Shown here piece by piece: positions 9,847 through 22,020 of a stretch of DNA of 64,000 bases. Location: assembly GCA_016946835.1 (NCBI GenBank), contig JACVTC010000060.1, positions 274,001 to 338,000 of the forward strand, written 5' to 3'. A model generated the notes under the pieces. It made no database searches. It worked only from the letters and a program-made list of their open reading frames with translations, and was not told the origin of the DNA. A program made the translations under genes and the position numbers. The stretch's first letter is position 1, and each line of letters opens with the position of its first letter. The stretch comes from Neocallimastix lanati (nom. inval.) (lineage: Eukaryota; Neocallimastigomycota; Neocallimastigomycetes; Neocallimastigales; Neocallimastigaceae).

Positions 9847-10776
9847 TGTAAAGAATAATAATTAATTTTTATTAAAATAAAAAATAATTATTAATCTTTA
9901 TTAAATAAAATAATAATTATTTAATAAATTTTATTAACTTTATTATAAAATATTTTTAATATAAAATTATTATTAATAATTTAAAATTAATATTTTAAAA
10001 TTATTATTCTTTATCATTGTATTAATTAATAATATTAAAATAATTAAACATTAATATTTTTTATATTTGTTAAAATTCATTTGATAATTAAATGTTAAGT
10101 TTTAATTTAAATAATTGTTACATTAATATAATTTTAAACAAATCTAATATAAATTATAGAATTATAATTTAGAAATAATTATAAAATTATATTAAAAATC
10201 ATAATGTAACAAATCAAATGAAAAAAGAATAATTAATATTTAAAAAATTAATTAAAATAAAACAATGTCATGTATAATTGACATTGTTTAAATAAAACAA
10301 ATGTTAATTGAAGTTTTCCGATTGGAAAATATCGGTTTTTATTCAATTAACATATGATCAATTTTATTAATAATTGATCATTAAACTTTTTAGGTTTTTC
10401 TCCCAAATCTTTTCCTAAAAAGTTATTCATTAAGATTTGGAACTTTACTATAAATAATTCTTGATTTTCTTTATTTTGAAAATCAAGAGTTATTATTATA
10501 AGAATATAATTATAATAATAAACAAAATAAATTTTTAATTATTTTAGAAATAACAAAATCTTAATAAAAATTATTTTTTAATAAAAAATATTTTAATAAA
10601 AATAAAAATTTTATGAAATATTGGTATAATTAAATCTCTTATAATAAACTCCTCCATCTATTTTGTGTGTTAAGTATTTTCTTTTACTTCTGTTTTATTC
10701 CTCAATTAATATTAATTATTAGTATTAATTGTAGAAAAGGGTTAAATTTAATTAAGTTTAAATTTAATTCTTTACA
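9847..10776. repeat. G-type solo LTR 1
   Basis: 930 bp with a perfect 10-bp terminal inverted repeat, TGTAAAGAAT ... ATTCTTTACA. Interior blocks are homologous to 23599-24616 (for example TTTTTAGGTTTTTCTCCCAA and GAAAATCAAGAGTTATTATT). A TATAAAT at 10449 is followed by a perfect 10-bp hairpin CTTGATTTTC / GAAAATCAAG at 10460-10487. It begins right after the conserved pre-tRNA block, the same insertion position as copy 2. No exact target duplication. Confidence 0.65.
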
Positions 10777-13200
10777 AACAATTGATACGGGCTGGGGTTG
10801 AAACACTAAGATATTCAAAACAAAAAAAAAATAAATATTAACACATAACTATAAAAATAAATTTGGAAACAAAAAAAAATTAAATTTTAAAATATTCTTT
10901 ATTTAAATTTAAAATTAAAATTATTTGTTCCCAGTATTAAAAAGAAAGAAATTTATTCTTCTTTTTATACTTTTATTTTAATACATTTTATTTATTATTA
11001 ATATATTCTTTATAAAAAAAAAACTATTATAACTATTTTATTTTAATTTTTAACTATTATTTTAAATTATTTTTTAAAAAAAAAAAAATAACATTTATTA
11101 AATTAAAATATAAAAAATTAATTTAGAGCTTGTATCACGAAGGGCATTCCGGGCGGTAGCTTCTTCTTGATATTGTTTTTCAGAGAGAGAATTATACAGA
11201 ATTGATATTTTTTGTATTTTAGATCATTTTTTTTATTATTGAAATTCTGTATTTTAGTTCATTTTTATTTTTAATAAAGATTTAATTTATTTTTGATTTT
11301 TGATTTATTTTTAGTTTATTTCAAAGGTTTAGAAAATATTATACAGAAACTTATAATTCTGTATTTTATATCAAATATTTATTGAAATAGGTTTTTATTA
11401 TTCTTAATATAAAAATAGGAATTAGTAATGATTTAAATATTATATAATTTTTAATAAGAATATTTAGTAATAATTTTTATTATATTTAATATTAATAAAA
11501 TATTTAATAATTATTTTTATTAGATTTGATATTAATAAAAGATTTTAATAAGAATATTTAATAATAATTTTTATTATATTTAATATTAATAAAAGAATTT
11601 TATAAGAATATTTAATAATAATTTTTATTATAAAAGATTTTAATAAGAATATTTAATAATAATTTTTATTATATTTGATATTAATAAAAGATTTTAATAA
11701 AAATATTTAATAATAATTTTTATTAGATTTGATATTAATAAAAGAATTTTATAAGAATATTTAATAATAATTTTTATTATATTTGATATTAATAAAAGAA
11801 TTTTATAAGAATATTTAATAATAATTTTTATTATATTTAATATTAATAAAAGATTTTAATAAGAATATTTAATAATAATTTTTATTAGATTTAATATTAA
11901 TAAAAGAATTTTATAAGAATATTTAATAATAATTTTTATTATAAAAGATTTTAATAAGAATATTTAATAATAATTTTTATTATATTTAATATTAATAAAA
12001 GAATTTTATAAGAATATTTAATAATAATTTTTATTATATTTAATATTAATAAAAGAATTTTATAAGAATATTTAATAATAATTTTTATTATATTTGATAT
12101 TAATAAAAGATTTTTATTAGAATATTTAATAATAATTTTTATTATATTTGATATTAATAAAAGAAATTTTTAAGAATATTTAATAATAATTTTTATTATA
12201 TTTAATATTAATAAAAGAAATTTATAAGAATATTTAATAATAATTTTTATTATATTTGATATTAATAAAAGATTTTAATAAGAATATTTAATAATAATTT
12301 TTATTATATTTGATATTAATAAAAGAATTTTATAAGAATATTTAATAATAATTTTTATTATATTTAATATTAATAAAAGATTTTAATAAGAATATTTAAT
12401 AATAATTTTTATTAGATTTGATATTAATAAAAGAATTTTATAAGAATATTTAATAATAATTTTTATTATAAAAGATTTTAATAAGAATATTTAATAATAA
12501 TTTTTATTATATTTAATATTAATAAAAGCATTTTATAAGAATATTTAATAATAATTTTTATTATATTTGATATTAAAGATTTTTATTAGAATATTTAATA
12601 ATAATTTTTATTATATTTGATATTAATAAAAGAATTTTATAAGAATATTTAATAATTATTTTTATTATATTTAATATTAATAAAAGATTTTAATAAGAAT
12701 ATTTAATAATAATTTTTATTAGATTTGATATTAATAAAAGAATTTTATAAGAATATTTAATAATAATTTTTATTATAAAAGATTTTAATAAGAATATTTA
12801 ATAATAATTTTTATTATATTTAATATTAATAAAAGAAATTTTTAAGAATATTTAATAATAATTTTTATTATAATTTTTATTATAAAAGATTTTAATAAGA
12901 ATATTTAATAATAATTTTTATTATATTTAATATTAATAAAAGAATTTTATAAGAATATTTAATAATAATTTTTATTATATTTAATATTAATAAAAGAAAT
13001 TTTTAAGAATATTTAATAATAATTTTTATTATATTTAATATTAATAAAAGAAATTTATAAGAATATTTAATAATAATTTTTATTATATTTGATATTAATA
13101 AAAGATTTTAATAAGAATATTTAATAATAATTTTATTTTATTATTATTAAGAGTATTTAATAGGAAATACAAGGTATTTCGTGACACCCCGTATCGCAAC
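10777..13200. other. Remnant interior with GC islands around a minisatellite
   Basis: No gene. It starts with TGATACGGGCTGGGGTTGAA (10783), has a GC-richer patch at 11127-11160 with GGGCATTCCGGGCGG, and ends with GTGACACCCCGTATCGCA (about 13180-13197). The first and last patches are imperfect inverted copies (ATACGGG / CCCGTAT). They may be the leader ends of degraded elements belonging to the LTRs on either side. Confidence 0.4.
11441..13138. repeat. Minisatellite, about 57-bp unit, roughly 30 copies
   Basis: The unit AATATTTAATAATAATTTTT plus ATTATATTTAATATTAATAA plus AAGATTTTAATAAG is repeated throughout, with variants (GATATTAATAAAAG, AAGAATTTTATAAG) and shortened units that skip the middle block. 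The order of variants recurs in longer blocks, suggesting higher-order duplication. Confidence 0.9.
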
Positions 13201-14618
13201 TGATAAGAAATTATTAATAACTTACTTTAGTTTATTAATAACTCTTTATCAAAGTTATAAATTTTAAGATAATTAAAATATATTTTATTATAAAACTTTT
13301 TAAAATTGATTTATTAGAAACAATGAAGTTATTTTAATACATAAATTTTATTTAATTTTTAAATATTAATTTTTATTAAATTTTAAATTTATAATATTAA
13401 ATAAATACTTTTAAATTTAAATAAGATAAAATAAGTATTTATTGAACAAGTTTTGATAAACAAAAATGTTAACAAAAATGTTGTTCTTTTAAATAAGAAT
13501 TATTACATGTTTTTATAATTTTCGTTAAGATTAAACTATATAATTAACTATCTAATTTAATTACTATTTATATCTTTTAGAAATATTAAAAAAAGAAAAA
13601 GTATTACTATTTTAATTCTATTTAAAGTCTTATTTTCTATTTTTAAAAAAAAGAATTAGTTTTAAGTCTTTAAAATAAAATAACTATTTACTAATTATAT
13701 CAAATAATAACAAATATTTATGTAATAAAATATATTTTACATAATAAAATTATTTAAATTTAATTTCTATATTAATTATTTAAATTTACATTGTTCTTTT
13801 ATTAATCTTAAAATTTTATTTGAAAATACTAACTTTTTATAATAATTATTTATAATTTTATAGTTTAGTAAATTATTATTATAAATTATTAATTTTAGTT
13901 TATTAATTAATTTTAAATTATAAATTTCATCTTTTATCACAACTTTGACAAATGTTGATTATTATCTTAATTTAGAATTTACTTCTAAAAGTGATAATAA
14001 TTTGTCAATTAAAAGGGCAGTTATTAACACAAAAATGTTAATTAAAACACTACAGTTTAAAATAAGAAAAGAATATTTGTTTTTTTTTATAATAAAACTT
14101 TATTTATCAATATAATATTGTACTTTTTATTATTTTGAATATTTATATTCTTAATAAAAAGTATTTAAAATAAATGAGAATAAAAGAAAATAATTTATTA
14201 AAACTTAAATTTTAAATTTTTAATTCTTGAATTCTGATTTTTTATTTTTAAAGAAATATTTACATGTTTTTATATTTTTCTTTTAAGTTTAAATTATTAA
14301 AAATAAAACTATATAATTATTTTAAGTAAACACTTTTAAGATAAAATAAACAATTTTGTTATTATTAATAAGTTTCTTTTTAATTAATATTAATATCAAT
14401 TTAAACTGAGATTTAATTTAAAATCGTTAAAGTAAAATAAAAGAATAATTTAATATAGAATACATTGTTCTTTAAATTAAAATAATATTTATTTAATAAT
14501 TTTAAATCTTTTAATTTATTTTTATTAAAATATTATTTTATAATTATCAATAACTAATTAAGAGGGTTATTATTCCATTTTATTGATTTTTCTTAATTTA
14601 TAATTTGGTTATTTATCA
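13201..14618 (-). repeat. Solo LTR related to the E family
   Basis: Begins TGATAAGAAATTATT and ends GGTTATTTATCA, terminal TGATAA/TTATCA like the LTRs of E. Internal blocks such as ATATTTACATGTTTTTATAT followed by TTTTCTTT (14256 onward) match the LTR at 35663 and the left LTR of B in this orientation. It ends 13 nt before tRNA-Arg 2, within the E-family zone. CAACT occurs at both ends but overlaps the LTR termini, so the target duplication is not secure. Confidence 0.6.
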
Positions 14619-14631
14619 ACTTTTAGTAATG

Positions 14632-14705
14632 GCTCGCGTAGCCTAATCGGATAGGGCGTCAGACTTCTAATCTGAAGATTGCGGGTTCAAGTCCCGCCGT
14701 GAGTG
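14632..14705 (+). tRNA. tRNA-Arg(UCU) copy 2
   Basis: Same 74-nt sequence as copy 1 with anticodon TCT. A run of seven Ts follows immediately. Its upstream flank is the E-related solo LTR; its downstream spacer is only about 120 bp before the left LTR of element B. Confidence 0.97.
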
Positions 14706-14823
14706 TTTTTTTCAATTTTATTTTTTTTTTTAAATTTAAATTTATTTTTTTTTTTAAAATTAATTTTATTTTTTAATTAAGTTAAAAATTAGTAATAATG
14801 GCTATTGTTAAAAAAACTTAATA

Positions 14824-15575
14824 TGATAAATTTTAGAAATTATCTTAATTTTAATATAGAATTAAAAAGTGATAATTTCTATTTATTTTAATAATAACTG
14901 TATAAGTTATTTATGAATTAAAATAATGGTTTATTAAAAATAACACTAAAAATTTGATTTATTAGAACACTTGTTTTCTAATATTTTATTTTAGAAATCT
15001 TTTATTAGAATTTATTAAACATTATAAAATTTAAAAGTGATTATTAAAATTATAAAATTAATTAATTAATTAATAATAATAATAATATTTACATGAAATA
15101 TTTACAAGTATTTATAATTTTCTTTAAAATTAAACTATTTATAATTTATAAATAATAAGAATAATTAAATAAAATAAAAGTAATAAAATTAATAATAAAA
15201 TAAATATTTAATAATAAAATAAATAAATTTGTTTATTATAAAAATAATTAAAAATATTTTGTTATTTAAATTAATTAATTTTGTTATTATATAAATGTTA
15301 TTTAATTATAAAATTAATTATAAAAATTATTATAAAACTAATTATAAAAATTAATTATTTTATTTTAAATTTAATCTTAATATTTTTATTTTGAAAAATA
15401 TATAGTATTTCTTTCATATCTGAGTATTAATGTAATTTTTAAGTGTAATTTATTTGTTTTATTTAATAATTAATTAATTTTTTTATTTAATTAAATTATT
15501 ATTAAACTTGGCTAAGGTTAGTTTTGATTTTATGTATAATAAAATTTCAAGATTTATTAATTTTGTTATTTATCA
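14824..15575 (-). repeat. Left (3') LTR of element B, E-type
   Basis: 752 bp. Its minus strand begins TGATAAATAACAAAATTAAT and matches the 760-bp LTRs of E across their length, ending in TTATCA on the plus strand. It is unlike the LTR at the other end of B. Confidence 0.85.
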
Positions 15576-15587
15576 ATTCCTCGGCGG

Positions 15588-16568
15588 TTAAGATTGAACT
15601 TCGTCCCTTGAAGTTAATTCTTTTTCTGGAATGATATAAGGAAAAACATTTTTAATATGTACATTTCGATCAAGAAGTTTTCCTGTTTGAGGATCTTCGA
15701 GGACAACTGTATTGAATTTTTGTTTGTTAACTACTTTATATGGTCCATAAAAGTAAGGATTTAACTTACTTCTTCCAATTAATCTTATCATCACATAATC
15801 TCCGGGTTTATAATTTTTCTTTAGTGATTTCGATAGTCCAATGCGATGTTCCCAATATTGATTTGCGTAATCCGAATATTCTGTTGCTTGTTTCACCCAA
15901 TTCTGATGTCTTAGGAATCTTCTAAAAATATATTCTTCATCTGATTCATTTGGATCTTTGTAAACATCTGGAAACATTACTTCTAATGGCCAGGTGTCTT
16001 TTCTCCCATAAAGTAATTCAAAGCTGCTAAATTTTGTTTTGGAATTTTTTGTTGTTCTAAGAGCCCATAAGGCGGATGGTAAAACTTCATCCCAATCCTT
16101 ATTCTTAGAACCCAACAACCTCAATAACTTTTCGATCTCTTTATTACGGTTTTCCGTAAGTCCATTACTTTCTGGATGATATGTGGAAATAAACTTCACA
16201 TATACATCATAGAGATCTAAAAATATTTTCGTCATGTCCGAGGTGAACTGAACACCATTGTCAGTTGTTATTACCTGTGGAACACCATGACGAGCAAACA
16301 CATTAATTAAGAACTTAATCACATCATGTGATGTTATATTTTCCGTGGGTTCTGCTTCAACCCATTTGGTGAAGTAATCCACCACAACCATAATATATTG
16401 ATTATTATTTTTAGTTTTAATCAAAGGTCCAATAATATCTAAATCCAAATGTATAAAAGGACCTTCTACTTTAGTTGGAATATTTTCTGTAGGTTCTGGA
16501 TATGGTTGTGACATATTCATCTGACATTTGTCACAACTTTGCACCACTCTTTTAATATCCATCACCAT
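15588..16568 (-). pseudogene. Integrase portion of element B pol, E-like C terminus
   Basis: 326 codons after the amber at 16574-16572. The His/Cys domain tail (CDKC) and catalytic core (LDIIGP, TTDNGVQF, ESNGLTEN) follow A closely. From about ALWALRTTKN onward the protein switches to the E version (KTKFSSFELLYGRKDTW ... TSRDEVQS), differing from E at only two or three residues. The switch maps to about 16055-16070. A Met at the N-terminal end exists but is unlikely to be a natural start. Confidence 0.85.
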
Positions 16569-16574
16569 ATTATT

Positions 16575-18599
16575 CTAATAAAAACTTTTATGAAGCCTTT
16601 GATAAGTCTTATAATATCCCTCATGACCTATCTTATGGGCTTCTAAAATAAGTTTTACTCTTTCCGTTTGATCAGTAATTAATTTACGATAGTTATTACC
16701 ATCAACAAAGTAATCTTCACCATCTATCGTAACAAATTTTTCATTTATAAAGTCTTTAATAGTTTTAGAAAGCAACTCTTCTTCTTCCTTTGAAGTTAAC
16801 TTAGTTGCCAATACCACAGAATCATCTCTTTTCTTCATCCTAAATAATGCATCGGCTAACACATTTTTCTTACCCATTTGATATTGAATTTCAACACCAA
16901 GGGTACTAACAGTTAAGCACCATCTTGCTTGCCTAGCATTATTAGGTTCCTTATTTTTAAAGAAACTGATTAAAGGTTTATGATCTGTTATTACTACTGT
17001 TTTATTAGGATTTCCTAATATATAAGATTTCAACTTAGTAATACAATAAATTAATGAAGCTCCTTCCAAGTCAGTAATGACATAATTTTTCTCGGCTTTA
17101 CTTAAACTTCTACTTATATAATGAACTGGATGTTCCTTTTTGGTTTCTAAATCTTCTTGGAGTAATACTCCTCCAATACCTTCATAGGAATCATACGTTC
17201 TAATTATAAACCTTTGATTAAAACTTGGATATTTTAAAATTGGAGCATTTATTAATTTTTCTTTTAACAGATCAAAACTTAGTTGATGTTCAGTATTCCA
17301 TTTATATTTAACATTCTTTCTTAATAATTTACATAAAGGAGCAGAGATTTGAGCATATTTATCAATAAAGTTTCTATAATATCCTACAGCTTGAAGAAAA
17401 GATCGTAATTCATAAACATCAACAGGTGCTACCCACTCCTTGATAGCCTTAATTTTGCTATCCTGGGAACTTAAACCTTTCACTGATGCCTTATGACCTA
17501 AGACTTCTACTTCAGTCTGCATAAAGGCACATTTTTCAATGTTAATTTTCAATTTGTGTTGGCGAAATACTTCCAACACTTGTCTAATGTGGCTTATATG
17601 TTCTTCTATACTCTTAGAGTATATTAAAATATCATCTATAAAGTTAAAAACAAACTTTCCTATAAATGGGAAAAGAATCCTATTCATTTCCCTTTGAAAT
17701 GTAGCTGGGGCTCCGGTTAAACTAAAAGGCATAACCTTGAATTGATAGTTACCAAATTTTGTGGTGAAGGTGGTAATTTCTACACTTTCCTCATCCATCA
17801 AAATTTGATGATAACCAGAGTAAAGATCCATTGTTGTAAAAATCTGTGCCCCATCTAAACTATCAAATATCTCATCAATGTAAGGTAATGAATAAGAATC
17901 TTTAACTGTTAAATCATTAACCTTACGATAATCAATACATAATCGCCATTTACCGTTCTTCTTCGGTACTAACACTATTGGCGATGACCATTCGGAACAA
18001 GAAGGTTCAATTAATTTCTTATTAATTAATTTAATTAATTCCTCCTTAAGTATATCCGACTTAAATTTTACTAATCTGTAGCACCTTTGCTTAACTGGTT
18101 TCGCACCAGGAATTAAATTAATTTTATGTTGAGGAAGATCAGAAGGTGTTAATTCTTCTGAAGAAGTAGCAACTATTTCTAAGTTCTCCTCCAGAATTTT
18201 AATTATTTCATCTTTATATTTTTCGTTTAAAGTATTTAGGAAAATTTCATGATGAATATATTGCTTTGGGGATAATCCTTCAATTTTCTTTAAATCATTC
18301 TTTTTGGAATCCTCATCCAAAGCCTTAATCATACACAACAACTTTTCTTCATCTTCATAATCATTATTAATAGGTGCAATAACGTCAATTACTCCTTCTG
18401 GAGTAATTTGACACAAACTATATAAAATGGGGTGGATAAATAACTTATAATCAATCTGGGTTTTTAAGTTAATTAGAATATCGTAAAAAGGTTCCTCCTT
18501 TTCTACTATTCTACAATTAACCATTAATACAAGATTATTAATTTTTACTGGCACCCGAATGATATAACTTTCCGAGTAATCATCATTCTTAGACCACAT
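16575..18599 (-). pseudogene. RT and RNase H portion of element B pol
   Basis: 674 codons. RT carries LCIDYRKVND, MPFSLTGAP (Ser where A has Gly) and FIDD; RNase H has IRTYDS where A has IRTDAS, altering the region of the first catalytic Asp. It ends in TAG where A has TGG (Trp), a single-base nonsense change. The apparent start at 18599 is only the edge of the inverted segment. Homologous to A throughout, about 60-65% by eye. Confidence 0.88.
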
Positions 18600-18600
18600 T

Positions 18601-18795
18601 TATAAAAGTAAATGTAACGAACCAAGTGAAGAGGATATTGCCATGGTTGATGTTACAGTTGAAGGTGTTTCGGGGAAGGCTTTAATTGATTCATGTAGTA
18701 ATTTAAGTATAATTACTCAACAATTTTTAGATAAGCTTCCGTCCGAATATGAACCTATTGATATTAGTCGTGGCAGAATTAGGTTGGCAACTATG
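18601..18795 (+). pseudogene. Inverted protease segment of element B
   Basis: This 195-bp piece encodes, on the opposite strand to the rest of B, the residues that A has between its VVNN-like block and the end of the RGRIQLAT block, including the protease motif ALIDSCSNLSI. The flanking minus-strand frames stop and resume at exactly the matching points. It is therefore an in-place inversion that removes the protease from the pol frame. As in A the motif is D-S-C. Confidence 0.88.
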
Positions 18796-19667
18796 TTATT
18801 AACGACCACAGTCGTGGCTGACACTTTATCCAACACCCCAGAGATATTAGATTGGTCCCTATCCAATTTAATACCCTGTGACACCTTATATCTTAATTTT
18901 GGAGCAGCATCCAATAACTGTCCAAAAGTAATATTGCAATGGGCAGAATTTAAATCTTTAAGAATATCATATTCTCCTTCCCCCGATTGCATCTTAATTT
19001 TCCTAGATACCCTAGAACTTTTAGTTTCTTTTTGAGTATCTTTATCTTTACTATTTAACACCCTTGTTAAATCAATTACTTTATTATTCTCCTTCACAAT
19101 ACTTTTATTATTATCATTATTTTCTTTCATTAAATTTTTATTCTTTCTTTTATTATTATTTACATTATTTTTAATAACTTCATCATTCACTAATGAATTA
19201 TTATTAATATTATCATTATTATTATCATTACTATTATTATTACTATAATTAGTATTACTATTACTAGCTCTTTCATTATCACGAATTTTTCTTTCAATCT
19301 CTTTTTCTTTTTCAATTCGTGGTTGAGCTAAAATAGATGGTTTAATTTGTTTAACAATTTTATTACTTATATTATTTTCTTTTACTTCTCGTTCTTTCTG
19401 TTTTCGTAATGCAGGAGTTATTATAGGTTTAGGATTCTCCTTCAACGACTTATGAATCCTTTTCTCTGCACTACCTTCATCATTGTTAACATCATAAATT
19501 TTACGTTTAGATGCTCCTACTAAATAATCAACTTTCTTTTTATTAACCACCCTTTTATTAGCAGGAGTTTCTTCAATATTAGAAAGACGAGAATTTTTAA
19601 TTTCTTTTTGATATTTAATTGAAGCTGCTTTATTAAGTATGGGAGAGCTTCTTATCCCATTACTCAA
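18796..19667 (-). pseudogene. N-terminal pol segment of element B
   Basis: Entered by -1 frameshift at 19667; the first codon is TTG, so no independent start is expected. About 290 codons, polar and Asn-rich, with ITFGQLLDAAPKLRYKVSQG matching A's TIGQLLNACP block. The open frame continues into the inverted segment only as nonsense protein (to 18717). Confidence 0.8.
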
Positions 19668-19673
19668 TTTAAA
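19640..19673 (-). promoter_or_regulatory. -1 frameshift signal of element B
   Basis: Heptamer TTTAAAT (19673-19667) in phase with gag codons TTA AAT, a 7-nt spacer holding the stop TGA, then TGGGA ... TCCCA. The sixth stem pair found in A and E is lost (T opposite C), giving a 5-bp stem and 10-nt loop. Confidence 0.75.
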
Positions 19674-20347
19674 CGTTTATTGTTTCTAATTTCCTTCCTA
19701 TTTTTCTCAACAATTGCTCTCAACTTTGGGCAATTGTTTTGATAATGACCTGGTTCTTTACAGAAATAACAAGCCTTTATTGTTAAACTTCTCATTTTTC
19801 TTGTTAATTCCTCTATGTCATTATCTTCTTTAGGTTTAATATTAACTTTTTGTTCTAATTTATTTTTAATAGGAGGATGAAAATTAACTCTATTACTAAA
19901 AGAAGATGTATTTGCAGAAGGTGAAGGGGTAGAAGGATGTCTTCTTTGATTACTACCCATATAATTTAACCTATCTGCTTTTTCAGCAATTTTAAAGGCT
20001 TTTGACAGAGAAATGTTATCAAATAAGGTTAGACGTTTCCAGGCTTCAACATTGTTTTCAATGGAGTCTGTGTAATCTAAAACACTTATCTGACTTCTTT
20101 TCTTTTTGTTTAATTTTAAATATAAAGTTTTATACTTAATATTAAAATCTTTAATTCTTTCATTTCTCTTAATTCTGAGAGCACGTAGCTCTCTTAATAA
20201 ATTATTTTGATCCTCCCTAATGCCATAAAATTCTTCTATAGCTTTTACAATTCTATTAAGGGAAGGATAAGCCTTATTCTTTTTATCAATTTCTTTATCT
20301 TCTTCATTATCATCATCCTCATTTTCATCATCAATATCCTTATAATT

Positions 20348-20382
<35 letters not shown>

Positions 20383-20635
20383 TATCATCATCATCATCAC
20401 TATCACTATCATCATCTTTATCATTATCATCCATTAATTCTTGGATGACTTTCCTGGTTTCACCAATTGAGGTTAAAACACAGGCATAAAATATAATCTT
20501 GGAGTCTTCAACATGTTCAAGCTTTATCCAAAGCTCTAAATCAGACTTCCAAGTTTTAACATCTAAATTTTCTTTGGATATTTTTTCAATATCCTTAAGT
20601 TCCTTTTTTAAATCTTTAAAATTAATTGTACTCAT
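19664..20635 (-). CDS. gag: Gag protein of element B
   Basis: 323 residues from the ATG at 20635-20633, itself preceded by an A/T run. Open and complete. Same organisation as A gag: helical N-terminal region, acidic block, YGIREDQNNLLRELRALRIK, RNERIKDFN and one CCHC knuckle CYFCKEPGHYQNNC. The acidic block is much enlarged and is almost pure Asp where an ATC microsatellite (about 20347-20424) is read on the minus strand. Although pol is broken, gag could still be made. Confidence 0.85.
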
Positions 20636-20756
20636 TTTAAAAAAAAAAAAAAACACACTTTTAAAAAAAAAATAAAATAAAAAAAAATTTTTTTATTAAT
20701 TATTTAATTGCTATATTTATTTATTTATTTATTTATTTATTTACAATTAAAATTAT

Positions 20757-20860
20757 ATATTTAAGTAATTTATATCTCTAGTGAGACGTTTCCGGCTAGT
20801 GTATATTTAATTTTTCTATATACACCCGTACTCCCCCTCCTGGACACTAGAATAAATATA
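20757..20860 (-). other. Structured leader block of element B
   Basis: Between gag and PBS. Nested inverted repeats: TCTAGTG (about 20777) pairs with CACTAGA (about 20846), and inside them GTGTATAT pairs with ATATACAC around an A/T loop (about 20799-20827). Suggests a folded leader RNA; no known family recognised. Confidence 0.5.
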
Positions 20861-21022
20861 AATTAATAAACTAGTTGGAGTGTTTACTATTCTTTCAAGC
20901 TATTAACCCCTTTCGTTTATCTTTACCTAAATAAAAAATATATATATATACAATTATTTACAAGAAAAATTATTAATATAGCAATTAAAAATATTTAAAA
21001 ACACAAAAATTAATATTATTAT

Positions 21023-21058
<36 letters not shown>

Positions 21059-21180
21059 TTATTTATTTGTTATCGGTTATTATTACAATATTCACAATTA
21101 CCATTACAATTATTATTAAGTTTATATAATTACAACTTAAAAAAAAAAATAAACTTAATTAAAAATAAGGTAAATTAACA

Positions 21181-21480
21181 AACCTAATACAACTTGAAAA
21201 ACCGCTATCTATTACAACTGCCGACCACGCAGAGGGACCTTAGTATTTCGGTATACTAAGTTAATTTAACCTGAGTCAGGTATGTGGACACCCAAACCGT
21301 GTTGAACGTATAATGGGTGGCTTATAAGTTAATTTCTGCTTCCCAACAGTATTTAACTTATATCTGGCCGGTGGCTAATATGTTTCAGTATTAACCCCTT
21401 CCACAAATACCCAATTAAACCACTCGCAATTATAACAAAAATTATAACTGCTATCTTACGCAGTATCCCAGTATATGGTT
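21181..21480 (-). other. GC-richer leader block of element B
   Basis: About 300 nt of balanced composition within A/T DNA. Contains a hairpin CTTAGTAT / TTCG core / ATACTAAG (about 21239-21261). No frame worth calling. Likely the untranslated leader; function unknown. Confidence 0.4.
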
Positions 21481-21729
21481 TTATTTGGAGCACGCGAAGA
21501 CCAAATAAAACTGATGTTAATTTTTATTACAACCACAACAACAACAACAACAATCACAACAACAACACCAACCACAACACAAAAACCGATAACTAAAAAA
21601 ATAATTAATGATGATGATGATATAAAAAGTGTGAAAATTTTTTTTTTTTTTTTTGATATTTAATTAATTTTAATTTAATTTAATTCAATTTAGTTTTTAT
21701 AAAAAAAAATTATTATTTTTTTTTTTTCA

Positions 21730-21862
21730 GTAGTTCCAAAAGTTCCAGTAGTTCCGTAGCTTCTAAGGTTCCAGTAACTTCCAAAAGTTCCTGTAGTTCC
21801 GTAGCTTCTAAGGTTCCAGTAACTTCCAAAAGTTCCTGTAGTTTAGTAGCTTCCAAGGTTCC
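21730..21862 (-). repeat. 45-bp tandem repeats in the leader of element B
   Basis: Almost three copies of a unit containing AGTTCCGTAGCTTCTAAGGT and AACTTCCAAAAGTTCCTGT. Confidence 0.85.
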
Positions 21863-22000
21863 TTCTTCTTCTTCTTCTACTTCTTCTTCTCTTTCTTCTT
21901 CTTCTACTTCTTCTTCTCTTTCTTCTTCTTCTACTTCTTCTTCTCTTTCTTCTTCTTCTACTTCTTCTTCTCTTTCTTCTTCTTCTTCTTCTTCTTCTTC
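21863..22000 (-). repeat. TTC-rich 27-bp tandem repeats next to the PBS of element B
   Basis: TACTTCTTCTTCTCTTTCTT plus CTTCTTC repeated four times, ending in a pure TTC run that touches the PBS. On the element strand this is a long GAA/GAG purine tract directly downstream of the PBS. Confidence 0.85.
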
Positions 22001-22002
22001 CT

Positions 22003-22016
22003 CGATATCTCCACCA
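22003..22016 (-). promoter_or_regulatory. Primer-binding site of element B
   Basis: Plus strand CGATATCTCCACCA, four nt from the LTR; the same site as in Z and A. Confidence 0.85.
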
Positions 22017-22020
22017 ATTT

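Noticed and set aside
18643-19035. 130-codon plus-strand frame as an independent gene
   Set aside because: Its first 50 residues are the inverted protease segment and the rest is antisense of B pol.
20207-20437. Hydrophobic Ile-rich plus-strand frame resembling a membrane protein
   Set aside because: It is the antisense of the Asp-coding microsatellite in B gag.
21475-21663. 62-codon plus-strand frame with a Thr run
   Set aside because: It is an ACA/CAA microsatellite in the leader of element B, on the strand opposite to the element.
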